Assembly (NCBI GenBank): GCA_963514095.1
Contig: OY741287.1
Coordinates: 12,110,944-12,174,943 of the forward strand
Direction of reading: 5' to 3'
Source: Eutrigla gurnardus
Taxonomy: Eukaryota > Chordata > Actinopteri > Perciformes > Triglidae
DNA length: 64,000 bases
Part shown: positions 1 through 13,444 of the stretch, piece by piece
Layout of the letters: each line of letters starts with the position of its first letter
Numbering within the stretch: position 1 is the first letter of the stretch
Translations under genes and position numbers: made by a program
The notes under the pieces: model-generated
The model's database searches: none
What the model saw: only the letters and a program-made list of their open reading frames with translations
What the model was told of the DNA's origin: nothing

Positions 1-38
1 ACACACACACATGCACGCGCGCGCACACGCACATACAC

Positions 39-75
<37 letters not shown>
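1..75. repeat. CA / GACA microsatellite
   Basis: A CA-rich run passes into about eleven GACA units. The 76-440 stretch after it is AT-rich and I see no gene in it. Confidence 0.9.
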
Positions 76-444
76 GAGACTGACTGATTGACTAAATGAA
101 ATTGATAAAAAGTCACGATAAACAACAACATTCCTTAAACTAAGTCAAATGACCTCAAAACTTATGAAAAATAGCAAAATCAAGTACAATTGTTATGAAA
201 TTAGCAAAATGATTAATAAGAGTAAAATCCTGAAATACAAAATCAAATACTTGATTATAAAGTACAACATTAAGTCAACACTTTATGTACAAAATGAAGC
301 AGAATTCTTATGAAATATGAAAATTGGTTCATCACAAAAATAAGCTGTTCATTGGGATTCTTTTCAGCTAAATGTGTCCTGCGGCCCAAATCGACTTCAC
401 AACAACAATGAGCCATGTGAACCACAAGGGGGCGCTGACGTGAA

Positions 445-2360
445 GTCATGACATGTGACTAACAGATTAAGTCTGTGTGAAAACAGTCTCTGGGACCTCC
501 AACAGGACTCTGCAGTCCTGGTGCTGGGAGATTTCAACCACGTCTCCATGAAGAAACCTGTTACCATAGCAACAACAAGCCTCGCTTCAACAAGGAAGTC
601 AGGCGCCTATGCAGTGAGACAAATGCTGCATTTCAATGTGGCGACAAAGACCAATACAAACTCCTTAAATAGCAACTTCAAAAGGCAGCTCAAACAGCTG
701 AAGCCACTTCTAGAGTCACACCTGAAAACAAGCTCCAAGTCCATGACTTAAGGGGGTTTGGCAGGGCCGGCACACAATCACTAACTACAAGACCAAGCAT
801 CATGTGAGCCCCCCTTCCTGAGAGGCTGAAGGATTTCTAATAATAATAATAACACATTCAATTTATATCACGCTTCTCTGAACCCAAAGACGCTTTACAG
901 ACAAGAGATAAACAGACCATCAGACAAAACAATGAAAGAAAGAAGATGGGTTTGGAGGCGGGACTGGAATATGGTGAGGGACTCAGAATCACTGATGGTT
1001 TGGGGAAGGGAGTCCCAGAGCCTGGGAGCTGCCCTGGAGAACGCTCTGTCCCCGAAGCTGTGGAGGTTGGATTTGTGGATGGAGAGGAGACCGGCTGATG
1101 TGGCCCTGAGGGCCCGCGAAGGGTTGGTAGGGGGGGATGAGGTCAGGGAGATGAGGGGGGGTCAGATGGTGGAGTGCCTTCTCGGTGAGGACCAGGATTT
1201 TGGAGGGGATGCGGTGGGAGATGGGAAGCCAGTGGAGGTTCTTTAGGACTGGGCTGATGAGACGTGCGGCTGCGTTCTGGACCAGTTGGAGTCGGTTTGT
1301 GAAGCTGGAGTTGATGCCGTGGAGGAATGAGTTACAGTCATCCAGACGGGAGGAAATGAAGGCATGAATGAGGATGGAGATGATGAAGAGGAGGGGGCCG
1401 AGTACAGATCCATGGGGAACACCCTGTGTGACTGTGGCTGAGGAAGAGGTGTGGTTATGGAGGGAAATAAAGTGGGATCTGTTGGAGCCAGCTGAGTGCG
1501 GTACCTTCCATACTGACGTCTTGGAGCCTGGAGAGCAGAATGTTATGGCTCACGGTATCGAAGGCTGCGCTCAGATCGAGGAGGGTGAGGATATTGCGGA
1601 ACCTGTGTCAGCAGAGGTTGAGGTCATTGAGGACTTTGACGAGGGTTGTTTCAGTGCTGTGGAGGGGGCGAACACCAGACTGGAGGGGCTCAAACAGGTT
1701 ATTAATATGGAGATGGGATTGTAATTGTGTCATTTCTACTGTAGATTGGAGTCCAGTGACGCTCAGACCAGCTCTCTCAGTCTCCTCACCCTAGGTTGGC
1801 TGGTCCACCCTTTTCAATCTCAGAGCATGATGTCAGAAGGCTGCTCCACCGTCAAAACATCAGGAAAGCGGCAGGGTGCTTACCAGCTGGTGAGGTGGTG
1901 CCAAGAGAACAACCTCATCATCAATACATCTACAAGCAAAGAGCTGATGGTTGACCTCAGAAAGAAGGCAGCCCAACACCTCCCCCTCTCCATCTATGGC
2001 CAGCTTGTTGAGAGGGTCTCCTCCTTCTGCTTTTAGTTCCCAACATACACCAGTCCCTCTCATGGGACCTGAACATCAGTGTCATTGTCAGCAAAGCCCA
2101 GCAGAGACTCCACTTCCTCCATCAGCTGAGGACATTTGGGTTAGCAACAGAGAGAAAGTAGTGCACAGAGTCTCCGAGGTCATTGGCTGCAGTCTGCCTA
2201 CCATCGCCTCACACTATGACACCAGAATCACCAGGAAGGCTAGAAACATCCCCACTGACCCCTCCCACCCAGCACATCACCTGTTCACTCTTTTACCATC
2301 AGGGAAGAGGTACAGAAGCATCACCAGCAGATCCTCATGCTTCAGAGATAGCACCTAGCT
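445..2360 (+). mobile_element. Rex-like non-LTR retrotransposon remnant, split and internally deleted
   Basis: Two separated pieces read as one LINE ORF2. The left piece (about 480-838) has an endonuclease-type LGDFN motif followed by the linker found before the reverse transcriptase in fish Rex-type LINEs (frames shift several times). The right piece (about 1745-2357) resumes with a FYCRLE segment and a RRLLHRQNIRKAAG-like segment. It then jumps directly to RT thumb-region sequence (WCQENNLIIN) and ends with the typical DPSHPAHHLFTLLPSGKRYR tail. The catalytic RT palm is missing, so the copy is dead. The two pieces are separated by an L2 fragment in the opposite orientation. Clade naming is from memory of fish LINEs; the non-LTR assignment itself is firm. 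Confidence 0.7.
836..1722 (-). mobile_element. L2-type LINE 3' fragment, internally deleted
   Basis: Read on the minus strand, this encodes RT motif A-like FDTVSHNILLSRL near 1550. Motif B follows as QGVPHGSVLGPLLF near 1400-1430. The frame then jumps straight to the C-terminal DDCNSFLHG, QNAAARL and LHWLPISHRI signatures. The stretch that should carry the catalytic YADD is absent, by an apparently in-frame deletion near 1365-1385. The 3' end on this strand is a TTA-type simple repeat (836-852), as expected for an L2 tail. It lies inside the older Rex-like LINE. Confidence 0.75.
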
Positions 2361-2522
2361 CCAAACCCCCCACTTCAACATGGACATCTTTTCATGTCCA
2401 GAGTAATAACAATATAGTAGAAATGTGATGAGTCATATTTCCAGAGGAACATGCGTATGAACATGAGCTGGTGTCGGTGTGTTAGAAACCCATGTGGATG
2501 TGAGAGGAGCTCCTTGGAGGTG

Positions 2523-2642
2523 CTACTCTGCTCCCCGAGCTCCTTCCTGTTCAGTCGGCCCTCCTTCAGCTGCACCAACGCCCAGGTTGTAGTAATCCGG
2601 CTCCACGTCCTCCCGTCTGCCCGGCTTCTGCCCCCTGCTGGC
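2523..2642 (-). CDS. SRCR receptor, cytoplasmic tail exon
   Basis: The acceptor AG lies at 2643-2644 and the exon starts in phase 0, joining the TM exon. The 39 residues include GQKPGRREDVEPDYYNLG and an acidic end, then TAG. The DYYNL stretch contains a YxxL half-motif that could be a phosphotyrosine or sorting signal, which is inference. No clear polyadenylation hexamer was found just downstream. Confidence 0.65.
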   Translation of the reverse strand, partial: ASRGQKPGRREDVEPDYYNLGVGAAEGGPTEQEGARGAE

Positions 2643-3700
2643 CTGGAGGGACGTGACAGCACACAGACATGTGACTTCCTGCATGGCTCCTCTCTCCAGG
2701 TCAATGAACACAGACTGAGTCAGTGCTCTCAACAACAGACATGTGTCAGTACCTTAAAGTAGAAGTAAAGGCCAACGTTCACCAACAGCAGAAGCAGCGG
2801 CACGGTGACCAATCTGATGATGACAGGTCTCAGATCTGATGATCAAACACATGGACAGTCATCACATGACTCATCATGACTCCAACAGCTGCCATTCAAC
2901 ACAAACTAGGGACCTGGCATTCTGTCCTCCGGTCCATTGTTTGCTGTCACCATTTACAGACCTGGTTTCACTTTGTTCACTAGATCAGGGCTGGATTCCA
3001 GAAAGCAGGTTTAGTTCAAACTCTGAGTTTGTTAAGCCTGAGAAGAGGGACACTCTGGGTCCTCTGTTCCACAAAGACAGTGAACCTAAACTTCCCCCTA
3101 ATAGATATGGAAGCACATTGATTGGAGCAGCCTGACGTCGGGACACGATGTTCAGAATCAGAATCAGAAAGGAGTTGCCGAGCATGGGCAGACTGGCAAT
3201 CTGGCATCAGATTAAAACCATATGTCTTAGGCTGCCTGTTTGCACAATATTCTTCTGCTTCACACTGCATGAAAAGTCGGATTTTCGTCCCTGTAAACGC
3301 CCGAAAATCTCCCTAATTTTCGGGAGTTAACGACAATTTACAGGCTGCGAACGCCGCGTTCGTCTGTGCCGAAAATTGTCGGAAACGAACCACAGCGAAG
3401 GCTCTAATTAGCATATGAATAGCGGCGAAACCCCGCCTGGCCAGAGATGGCTTGAATATCCTCACTCAGGATTGGATGAAACCACTAGTTTTAAACAAGT
3501 ATAATCGCTCGTGATTGGTTGGCAGATCTGGTCATTATAAATGTAAAGCCAACCCACGTTGGTAGATCTGTCACTATTGGTCAACCTGATGAGTCATTAT
3601 AAATGTAAACCCCACCCCCGTTGGCAGATGTGTTACTATTGGTCACACTGGGTCTTTTAAACAAGAATAATCACTAGTGATTGGTTAGCAGATCTATCAC

Positions 3701-3732
<32 letters not shown>

Positions 3733-6700
3733 TACATACATATACATATATATATATACATATGTTTATATATATATATATTTATACATACACACATTTA
3801 TTTTTTTCTTTATTTATATATTTATAAATATAAATATGAATGAATTAATTGAGGAAAGGAAAAATTGCCAGGAGGAAGTATTCAAAGAAAGAGCTTTATT
3901 GACAACACAACACACAACTGTACAAATTTGCCCACACAACAAACAAATGAACTGGCGACATTCTGTCCGAATTTGGTCAATTTTACAGCCGCCTGCGGTG
4001 CGTGGCCCTGTACTTGGGAGTCTTCTCTAATCGCGACTGTAGAGTCGCACAGAGCTCGGTGAGCTCCTGGCTACGAGAGGATGGAGGTCGCACAATCCAT
4101 CCAGACACCCCGCCAACGACGCCGTCCTCCTCATCAGACATCATGTCTGTGGTGGAGCACTTCCAACGGTCCACCTCATCGCCAGCAAGCACACTCCGTC
4201 TCGCTTCCAGCAGCTGTAAAACAATCAGTAAAGACAATCAGTACTGCGCGATGCACTGCGCATGGACACAACACATCTATTAATGCACCTGAAAAATAGG
4301 TTTAGGTAGGTTTGGTCACATTGACCAAAAACGGATCTAATAAGTCTTACCCTCTTTCTCCTGGAACGACTCCGAGCTGACGTCTTCACAGCTTCCGCCT
4401 GCGATGCGAGATCAGGCTGTGTGTGTCTGAAGCTCCTGCGTACCGTTTCATAGTATGTCTTACAGGCAGCTGGAAAACAATTAAATGAGTGGTATGAATA
4501 CAGTTAAGATCGGTATCTACTGTTAACGCATCTATTTCCTTATACAGCAGAATGAAAGCATATTCTTTAAATCGTACCCTTGCTCCGGTTCGTAGCGCCT
4601 ACAATTCGTCTCCGAGTTGTGAAGACGGCGTACTGCTTCCTGTAAAAGACCAACATACACTTAACAAAGCAACTTAACGTTACACTGGTTCCTCTCTCTT
4701 GTTCTTTTACAAGGCTACTATGCTACTTTTAGCTTGGACTATTAGCGTTTAAGCTACTTTTAGCTTGGGCTTGCTTTGCTAATTTTAGCTTAAATAGCAG
4801 TCACCGAACATATTCTTACCGCAATCATCCTGAGAGTCTCCAGCAGTCCTGGATATAAGAATTATAACATTTAAACCACATTTTCTTAAAGGAGTCATAA
4901 CCTGGTTTTATACGTATCCAGCCCCCCTTGGATCGCTTTGGATCAATTCGTAAAACTTATTAGAAAAAAAAAAAAAAAATTTAATCAAACATTGAGCTTG
5001 TTCTGACCCTTTTTCGTACCGCGATTTTATCACGCGAGATTACGCGCGAGGTTTTGACTGGTCCGGATGTGCATTGTATAATATGTAATGAGGCGCGCGT
5101 TGATTCGCCGCAGGAAGGACAGAGCCGGGGGGGGCTTGCCTGCATGCAGACTCCAAAACATAATGGCGGCGCTTCGGCGATTTCAGGTAGCGGACGGGGC
5201 GGGGTTGGGAGGTGAAAGAGGGGTGGGCTTATGCAAGTAGCCGCCACGGTGACGTCACCGAAGGCGCAGAATCAAAATCTCGTGCTTTAGGAATGCACAC
5301 CCTTGTGTGCTATTCCTGTTCGGAAAAAGAGCAGAAGCGAAAAAACGGCGCCACTTTCAAACTCCAGCCTTTCAGGCAAGTTTCAACTGAGGTCAAACAC
5401 AGATATGCATGTTTTAACAAGAGAAATTGCGATTTCCTGGTGATGACTCCTTTAAGTGAAGCCTCTCAGAGCAGCATTCCTGCTGCCGGTGAACGTGAAC
5501 GTCTCCGCCTCGTTCTCCCCACTGAATGAGGCGCCCGGTGTCTGCCGTCCCTTTAGCGGACAACGGTGCACGGCGTTATTAATCACCGTTAGTAAATATA
5601 TAACCACGGTTTAACATAAGCACTATATTATTAGTTAACGTCGGTAAAAACGGCACATTTTCCGCTTCGCTTGCGCTCGCTAACCCTAAATGGTAAATTA
5701 GCGTCAGTAGGCTAGCCGGCTGGAAGGACCTTCGATTCGTAACGTTAACGTACAATGCCAACAACAATAAAGTAACGTTCATTATCAATACGATTTAAAA
5801 GTCAGCTGGAAACGTAAAAGTCATGTTACAGTATACTTACATGTGTACGCGGTTTGTGTCGGGCTGTCGCCAGAATCACCGCAGTCGTCCGCCATTATCC
5901 AAAACTTGTGAAGTCAGACGAGCCGCAATGCATTTTGGGAAGTTGAGTAGATTTAGCAAGGTCCGCTGTACTCAGAAATTCTTGCCAATGCAGTATACAT
6001 CCGGGCATTTCTCGCGTGCACAAATTCACATACTATTGTATGTGAACGCACTACGTACTCAAATTTACGTCACAATTAAGTACGAGTAGGACGTTAGTAT
6101 GGCATTTCGAACACAGCCGAGATCTATGATCTATGAACCCATCCTTGACCCTCAGAACTACGACCAGCCATTATAAAGCAGTTTATAGTTGTTAATGTTG
6201 TGTCAAAAGGTACTGCATTTAAACATGTTACTGCGCAAGTTTCCTGGCTTCATCCCCATCCGGACAGACATTTTTATGGAAAGCCAATAGAAGTTTGGAG
6301 CTTGCAGGGAACAGACACGTCATACCCAGCATCATTTCTGCCTGTTGAGCGCATTGCTGGGAGATGTGTGGTTAACACATCCACTGTGCATTTAAGCACA
6401 GAAAGGGTCACTGTAGTCATGCCACTATGCACAGTGGTTGAGCTCTAGGAGACTGTGATGTTGTTTGCATGAATGTACATTTTACCTTTGTGGCAAAGCC
6501 TGATTAAAAGTAATTGTTGAAGCAAATTGTTTTGTGTATCTTTGAATGAAGATGAAATTAAGTTATATCTTTGAATGAAGATGAACTGAAGTTAACACCT
6601 TTCAGAAAAATGTCACCTGGGGGAAAACTCCCCCTGCTACCCTGATTTGCATTTGTATAGCTCACAGCATTTTCATTTACATGTTAAAGCCTCCCCTAGG

Positions 6701-7875
6701 ATTACGGGGAGGGGGGTCATGGGGGGACAACTGCCAAGCAAGGCCCACGTCAATTCCCGGCAATTTACGTCAGTTTTCGGTGTTTCCTGCAAATTGCCGT
6801 TTGCAGTCGTAAACCTGAACTTCCACGTCAATTTACAGGGCCGCTAACTGACGAAAATCCCACTTTTCATGCAGTGTCATTTTCAGCTGCAGCCACATTC
6901 TTTTTGTGTCTGTGGGATTAAACCTAAATCTAAAAGAATATTATTACATTTCACTTCTTCCAGTCATGCTAATCAGGAATCGAACCGTCAGCTTACCTAC
7001 GACAGTGACAGAGAGCAGACGGCTCTCAGAGGAGAAGTTATGAGAAAGAACATGGACGTGATAAACACAGCTGTAGCGTCCCTGGTGGGCGGGCTCTGCA
7101 GCAGGAAACAGGAAGTGGGCAGTGTGATTGACAGCTGGCTGGGTGTAGTTGTGTGCTGAGTTGTAGGAGGTGAAGGTGAGCTGGAAGGAGCCTCCTGGGT
7201 ACTGTGGCTGGACGGAGCAGAAGACGATGAAGGTGGAGCGCCTGAACACCTGAAACCCCTGCTGCTGGGCCTCGGAGACCCCGTCCATGGAGGAGGACAC
7301 GGAGATGTTTGGCTGCAGCAGCAGGTCTGTAAAGACAGAGAGATGATGAACGGTCACATGAGGCTCGTTGGAGATGAACTGCTCCTCGCCTGGAAAGTAG
7401 ACGAGATCAGGCGGCAGCAGCAGGAGGCGGAGCCTAAAAGCTGCCGTCCAGTCCAACACTTTCCAGCAGCCTTCATAGACGTCACAGGAAGTCATAGAAA
7501 CAGTTACATCCTGTTAGATGCTACCTGTAGTTTGTGACCAAGTTCAGATTGATATATTTTTTAAGAATTCATTTGGATTTATTCATATTTGTTCATAAAT
7601 ATCTGGAAATGTGTGTATGTTGCATTTTATTCTCTCCTTTCCTCTCTTGATGTCTGCCTCATAAAGCATGATGTAACTACTTGTTTTGATAAGTGCTATA
7701 AATAACCTTTATTATTGTCGTTATAATTATGGTTATTATTATTATCACATTAACACAAAAGAAGTGTTTGAAAACGTTTATTACACAACATGAGACTTAA
7801 AGCCCGCGATCTAGCGTTAAATATTAGAATGAGATCAAGATACACTGTGGAAACAGGAAGTGATGTCACAGGTCT

Positions 7876-7919
<44 letters not shown>

Positions 7920-10900
7920 GGTGTGTCCTGCCAGGTGAAGCTCAGCAGTCTATGGAGGGTCTGAAGCTTCCAGAAACCAGCCCACTTCTCTACATTCTAG
8001 GACGTCATTGTCCTGGAGAACTTTACAGTTCAGTCCAGGGGAAACCACTGACTGTCACTGGGACAGAGGAAGGAACATACTGGGAACACTGCTGTCATAG
8101 ATGATGTCATAGATGATGTCACTGAGGGGCTTACCTGAGCAGGTGAGATGCAGGATGGAGGGAGAGGAGACTGATGTTGCACACTCCCTCAGAGTGGATC
8201 CAGAATGAACACAGTCAGAACTGATCCCCCACACAGGTCTGACTGAGGACTTCTTTCTCCGTCCTACAGAAACAGCAGAGCCACAGTCCAGCTCTCTACA
8301 GACAACAGCTGCTTCCTTCAGGGTCCAGTCATAGTCATCCACTGGTCTCCAGTCTCCCTGTCTCACCTCCAGTGTTCCAGCACAGCGACTGGCTCCTCCC
8401 ACCAACCTGACAGGCTCTGAACAGAAAGAAGAGAGTCGTCAGTCAAAGAGCAAAGTGAGTTTGATGAGAACACTAATGAACCAGATCAAAGCTGCAGCTC
8501 CTCTTCTACCTGAGCAGGTGAGTCCAACAGCTTTGCCAGGTGAGCAGGTGTTTCTATCTGAGCCTGAGCTTCTACAGTCCAGGAGAGCAGACTCATGGCC
8601 TCCACACTGGAACTCTTTGGTCCACGTTGGAGCCCCCACGTCTCCATAGAGCGCCCCCTGGAGGACTGAAGGAGCCCCACAGCCAAGCTCCCTACAGACC
8701 ACCTCTGCATCCTGCTGGTCAAAGTCAGCTTCACACACTGAGGACCACCACTGGTTGGACTGGTTGGACTTCACCTCCAGTCTGCCTGAGCACAGACTAG
8801 TCCCATTCAGCAGCCTGACAGAGTCTGGAGAGATGATAGAAGATCAAATAGAGAGAGAGAAAAGACACCAGACACCAGAGAAAAAGATGTCATGAAACTA
8901 TTCAGTGATTCAAACTGGACTCAAAACAATTCCACCATCAGTTCATCATGAACACCAGAACACATGGTTACAACACCACAGCCTGCAGCCATGTTCCATC
9001 ACATTCCCGTGTACTCGTGGCTTAAGGGTGAAGCTGATGTGGTCTCTGTCCCACTGTGACACCGAGGTCCACAAGCAGACAACACAACACTTCACTAACT
9101 GTGGATGCTCCACGTAATAAGGCAGGGAGACACCAACTGTGCCACGTTAACACCATATCAGCCGCGTGACAAAGAAATGTGTTGCACTCTCTTCACAAAG
9201 CACTGCTGTTGCAGAATAGTGGGGACGTCCATGTTCTCCCTCATGGTCCTCATGCAGCCGCTAACCTGTGATGATCACATTAGAGCTGCACAGTTTGATG
9301 TGTGCATAAAAGTACCAGATGGTCAACGCTTCATCAGCCATCGAGCTCATCTAACACTGAATGAGTCAGGGAGGATTCAGATCCATCTGGCAGATAGAAA
9401 CAGATGAAAGGGCCCGGAGAATCCTAGGATGCTGCTGCAAACTATTAAGAGGAACAAATGTGTATGTGAATGAGCATCTGACAAAAAAAATGCAGATATT
9501 GCAAAGAAAGCACGGTTCCTTCGCAAACAGGGAAAAATCCAGTCAACTTGGACCTCTAACTGCAAGACATTTATAAAACTCAATGGCTCACCAGAGGAGG
9601 CGAAGATTAAAATCATCAGAGAGCTGAATGAGCTAGATGTGTATCAATGACTCTGAAATCTAAACTGGATGTTTTCTTTTTTCTTTGTGATTGTTGTGGT
9701 TTTTTTATAATCATGACCATGTGTCAAATTTACATCATGTCGTCCAGTTACCTATCACCCATAAATGTTGGGGAATCTATCCCCCCTGAAATTGATTTCT
9801 TAACTTTCAATCCATTTGAGCTAAATACTGATAAAAGTGGTATCTATGATGAATTTTTTAACTCTGATGTAAATCTTTTAAATTCAAACAATATTTCACA
9901 CTCATGTGAATATTTCTCTGAAGATCAGTTTAATGATTTGTTTCATACTCTTTTACATGATGATTTTTCTGTACCACAAACTTTTTCCTCCTTGCACTTA
10001 AACGTTCGCAGCTTGCCAAAAAATTATGATCATCTAAAATTATATCTGTCAACTTTGATACATTCCTTTTCAGTTATGGCATTCTCTGAAACCTGGCTGA
10101 AAGATGATATTACAGATCTCTATCCCATATCCCAGTATAATGCTATTCATTCTTGCAGAAAGACCAAAGTGGGAGGAGGTGTTTCTTTATATGTGTCCAA
10201 AAATTTTAACTTCGCCCCCAGAATTGAACTGAGTGTCCTCCTAGAAAGTGCCTCAGTGGAATCTGTGTTTATTGAAATCTCGTCTTGCCGTCCCTTTAAT
10301 GGGAAAACTATTAAAATTGGTTGTATCTACAGACCACCGGATACTGACCTGAGCATATTCAATGAAGCTCTTTACTCCACTTTGGAAATTATAACTAAGG
10401 AACATAAAATGTGTGTACTACTGGGTGATTTTAACATTGATTTGCTTAAGAGTGAATTACCATCTACAGTTGATTTTCTGAACACATTATATTCCACTTA
10501 TTTCTTCCCACTAATTCTTAGGCCCTCTCGGATCACTAGATCTTCAGCTTCACTCATTGACAACATCTTATTCAACTCTTTGGATTTCCAAATTACCTCA
10601 GGTTTATTAATGTCAGATATTTCAGATCATCTCCCCGTATTTCAGATAATACATACTAAAGGAAAGTGTAGACGCTACAACTCCGATCATATCCAAACTA
10701 AATATCGTAAATTTACCAAACAGTACATGGAGTCCTTTAAGTCCTTGATCAGTGCTGTGTCTTGGGATGAGGTTCTGAAGTCACAAGATGTTAATGAAGC
10801 CTATAGGTTATTTTATACTGTTTTTAATTCAACCCTGGAGTCCTGCTTTCCATTGGTCACCTCAAAAGATAAGAATAACTCCTACAAAGGGAAACCCTGG

Positions 10901-13400
10901 ATAACGGATGAGCTAAAAAAGTGCTCTCGCAAGAAAAATAAACTATATAGGAAAGCCATTAGTAACCCTACTCCTGAGAATCTGAAAATATACAAGAAAT
11001 ATAAAAACAAATTTACTCTATCAATAAGGAAGGTAAAAAAAACATTTTATGCTGATAAATTTACTCAGGCTTCAAATGACATTAAGTCAACCTGGAACCT
11101 CATCAACCAATTACTTAATCGCAAAAGAACTCCAGCTACTGTACCTGCTGAGATGTTAGGAAAGGACAGACCTCTTAGTGACCCGAGAGATATAGCTGAG
11201 GGTTTCAATGAGTTTTTTGTTAATGTGAGCTCTTCCTTGGCATCTAACATAAAGGACTCTGATGTGAACCCATGTAGTTTCATTAAAGGTACATTCTCAC
11301 CACTCTCTAGCTTTGATCCCCCCAGTGCTGAAGAAGTGTATGAAATTATTAAGAACCTAAAGAACTCTGCCCAAGGACATGATGGTATTAAAAGCAGTCT
11401 TGTGAAAGAAACAATAGACTACATTATCCATCCTCTAACCCATCTTTTTGCTTTATCTCTTCAGTCTGGTATCGTCCCCCAAGAACTAAAAATTGCAAAA
11501 GTCATACCAATATTTAAATCTGGTAATACAAAGGACTTTGGCAACTATCGCCCAATATCCATATTACCATGTTTCTCTAAGATTGTGGAAAAATTGGTAT
11601 ATGTAAGAATCTCCAAGCACTTAGTTGCTAACAATATACTGTATGACCATCAATATGGATTTCGCAGGAAATATTCCACTGAGCATGCATCGCTACAATT
11701 AGTCAACAACATATCCTCAGCACTGGATGGTAAAAAATTGCCCTTTGTGTTTTTCTTGATTTCAGTAAAGCATTTGATACCGTCAATCATAAAATTCTCA
11801 TCTCAAAGCTCAATAGATATGGAATCCAGAATGTTGCTCTAAATTGGCTGATCAATTACCTCTACAATAGAGAGCAGTTTGTTTATTTTAATGGTGTTTC
11901 ATCTACCAAATCAAGTATTCTTTTTGGAGTCCCACAGGGGTCGATCCTGGGCCCTTTATTATTTTTGATTTATATTAATGACTTGCCTAGATCATGTAAT
12001 AACTTCCTCCCCTTATTATTTGCCGACGACACTAGTCTTATAGCTATTCATGATGACTTCAAGTCTCTCATTGCATGTGTAAATGATGAATTAGCAACTG
12101 TTTCAAACTGGTGCCAGATCAATAAGCTAACTCTCAACGTAAATAAATGTAACTTCATGATCTTCTGCAACAAAAACAAATCTCACGCAAAAGAAGAAGC
12201 CAAAATACTAATCAATGGAGTTGAAATCCTCCAAGTACCTTACACCACTTTTCTAGGTGTTACTTTGGATGAAGGTCTAAACTGGAATAATCATATCAAT
12301 CAAGTTTGCAAAAGATCAATGAAAATGCTTGGTATACTGAAAAAGGTTTCTCCTCTGATCAATTCGTCTGCTCATGTGACTTTATATTATAGTTTTTTAT
12401 TTCCATATTTGAATTATTGTAATATTGTCTGGTCTGCAACTTATCCAACCTACCTGAACAAACTACTGTTAATTCAGAAAAGATTTCTAAGAACGATCTC
12501 TCGCTCCAGTAGACTAGAACCATCTGCACCCCTATTTATGAAATATTCAATATTGCCCATTCATAAACTTAATGTCTTCCATTCATGCTTGTTTGTGCAT
12601 AAGTTTATCAACGCTAAACGAAATCTTCCTGACACTTTTCAACATTTTTTTACTTTTTCATCTGACCTCCATTCATATTCAACTAGGCATAGTGTCAATC
12701 TTCATTTACCCTTCTGCCGAACATCTGGGCATCAATCTAATATTACTTTTAGAGGTCCAAAACTTTGGAATGGTTTGGAGGTGGTTCTGAGGTCAACAAC
12801 ATCTTATACATCCTTTAGAAAGTTACTGAAAAAACACCTCATGTCATAATCTTCAGTGTTATTTTTCTGTTAATGTTAATTATGCATCCTTTTTCTTTTT
12901 CTTTTGTTTGTTTGTGTTTCATAGTTTTTCTATGTTCCACTGTACATTTTATTGTTTCATTTCTAATTTTATTTTTCTGTATTTCTCATTGTTTATCTTG
13001 AATTAATGTAATTCTATGATGAAGGGAGTGGAACTTTGTACAAGCCTTCTAGGCTTCGTTCCCTCCTTGCACTGTTTTAAAATTGTGCTAAATAAATAAA
13101 TCAAATCAAATCAAATCAAACATGTCTGCCACTGTCATCCCTCTGAGGAGAGCCTTGGATGAGGACATGACATGAAAAACCCCATTAACATGAACAAATC
13201 AATTCTAAAATGGACTGGAAGCCAGTGAAATGACCTGAGCACAGCTGTTATATGGTCCTACTTCCTGTTTGTAGTTCTCTACTGAAAGGAGTTTGGTAAG
13301 ACTTTAGATGGAAATGAGGGACGAGAGATGAAAGGTCACATTTACCCTCCGTTCAACAAGATGGACCCTCAAAACAGGAAGTGATGTCACAGGTCTGACT

Positions 13401-13444
<44 letters not shown>

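Larger units (their letters stand above)
3263..6876. mobile_element. Complete CACTA/EnSpm-type DNA transposon (3.6 kb)
   Basis: Perfect 15-bp terminal inverted repeats, CACTGCATGAAAAGT, lie at 3263-3277 and 6862-6876. They are flanked by a 3-bp target duplication TCA (3260-3262 and 6877-6879). CACTG ends with 3-bp duplications are typical of animal EnSpm/CACTA elements. Subterminal GAAAAT/ATTTTC motifs recur near both ends. Inside are a minus-strand multi-exon frame (3983-4639), a central GC-rich stretch with first-exon candidates facing both ways (about 5100-5900), and a plus-strand frame resembling a transposase C-terminus (6200-6448). No full transposase is present, so it is probably non-autonomous. 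A matching empty site lies at about 32839-32841. Confidence 0.82.
7849..9442. repeat. Tandem duplication copy 1, first part
   Basis: This is the first copy of a repeat unit of about 1.85 kb holding one pair of SRCR exons. It starts at AAACAGGAAGTGATGTCACA plus a GACA microsatellite. It is interrupted at 9442 by a LINE and resumes at 13122-13372. Confidence 0.85.
9443..13116 (+). mobile_element. Jockey/CR1-group LINE insertion, 5'-truncated
   Basis: The 3.67-kb insertion is flanked by CAAAC (9438-9442 and 13117-13121). The duplicated locus at 14969-14973 is the uninterrupted site. It starts inside the end of ORF1 and carries a nearly complete ORF2. It ends in a short 3' UTR and an (AAATC)n tail at about 13090-13116, as in CR1/L2/Daphne-like LINEs. 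The truncation and the single frameshift suggest a fairly young copy made by target-primed reverse transcription. Confidence 0.88.

Noticed and set aside
4822..4850. Small 29-bp exon between CCAG and GTAAGA in the CACTA element
   Set aside because: Joining it to the 5895-5841 exon creates TGA at the junction, and its end phase does not fit the 4639 exon.
5823..6089. 88-codon plus-strand frame near the centre of the CACTA element
   Set aside because: It has no recognisable content and lies opposite the better-supported minus-strand ATG exon.
8439..8800. Plus-strand and other-frame ORFs across the SRCR exons (and equivalents at 14 and 17.8 kb)
   Set aside because: They are shadows of the minus-strand SRCR exons, which have splice sites, phase and conserved cysteines.
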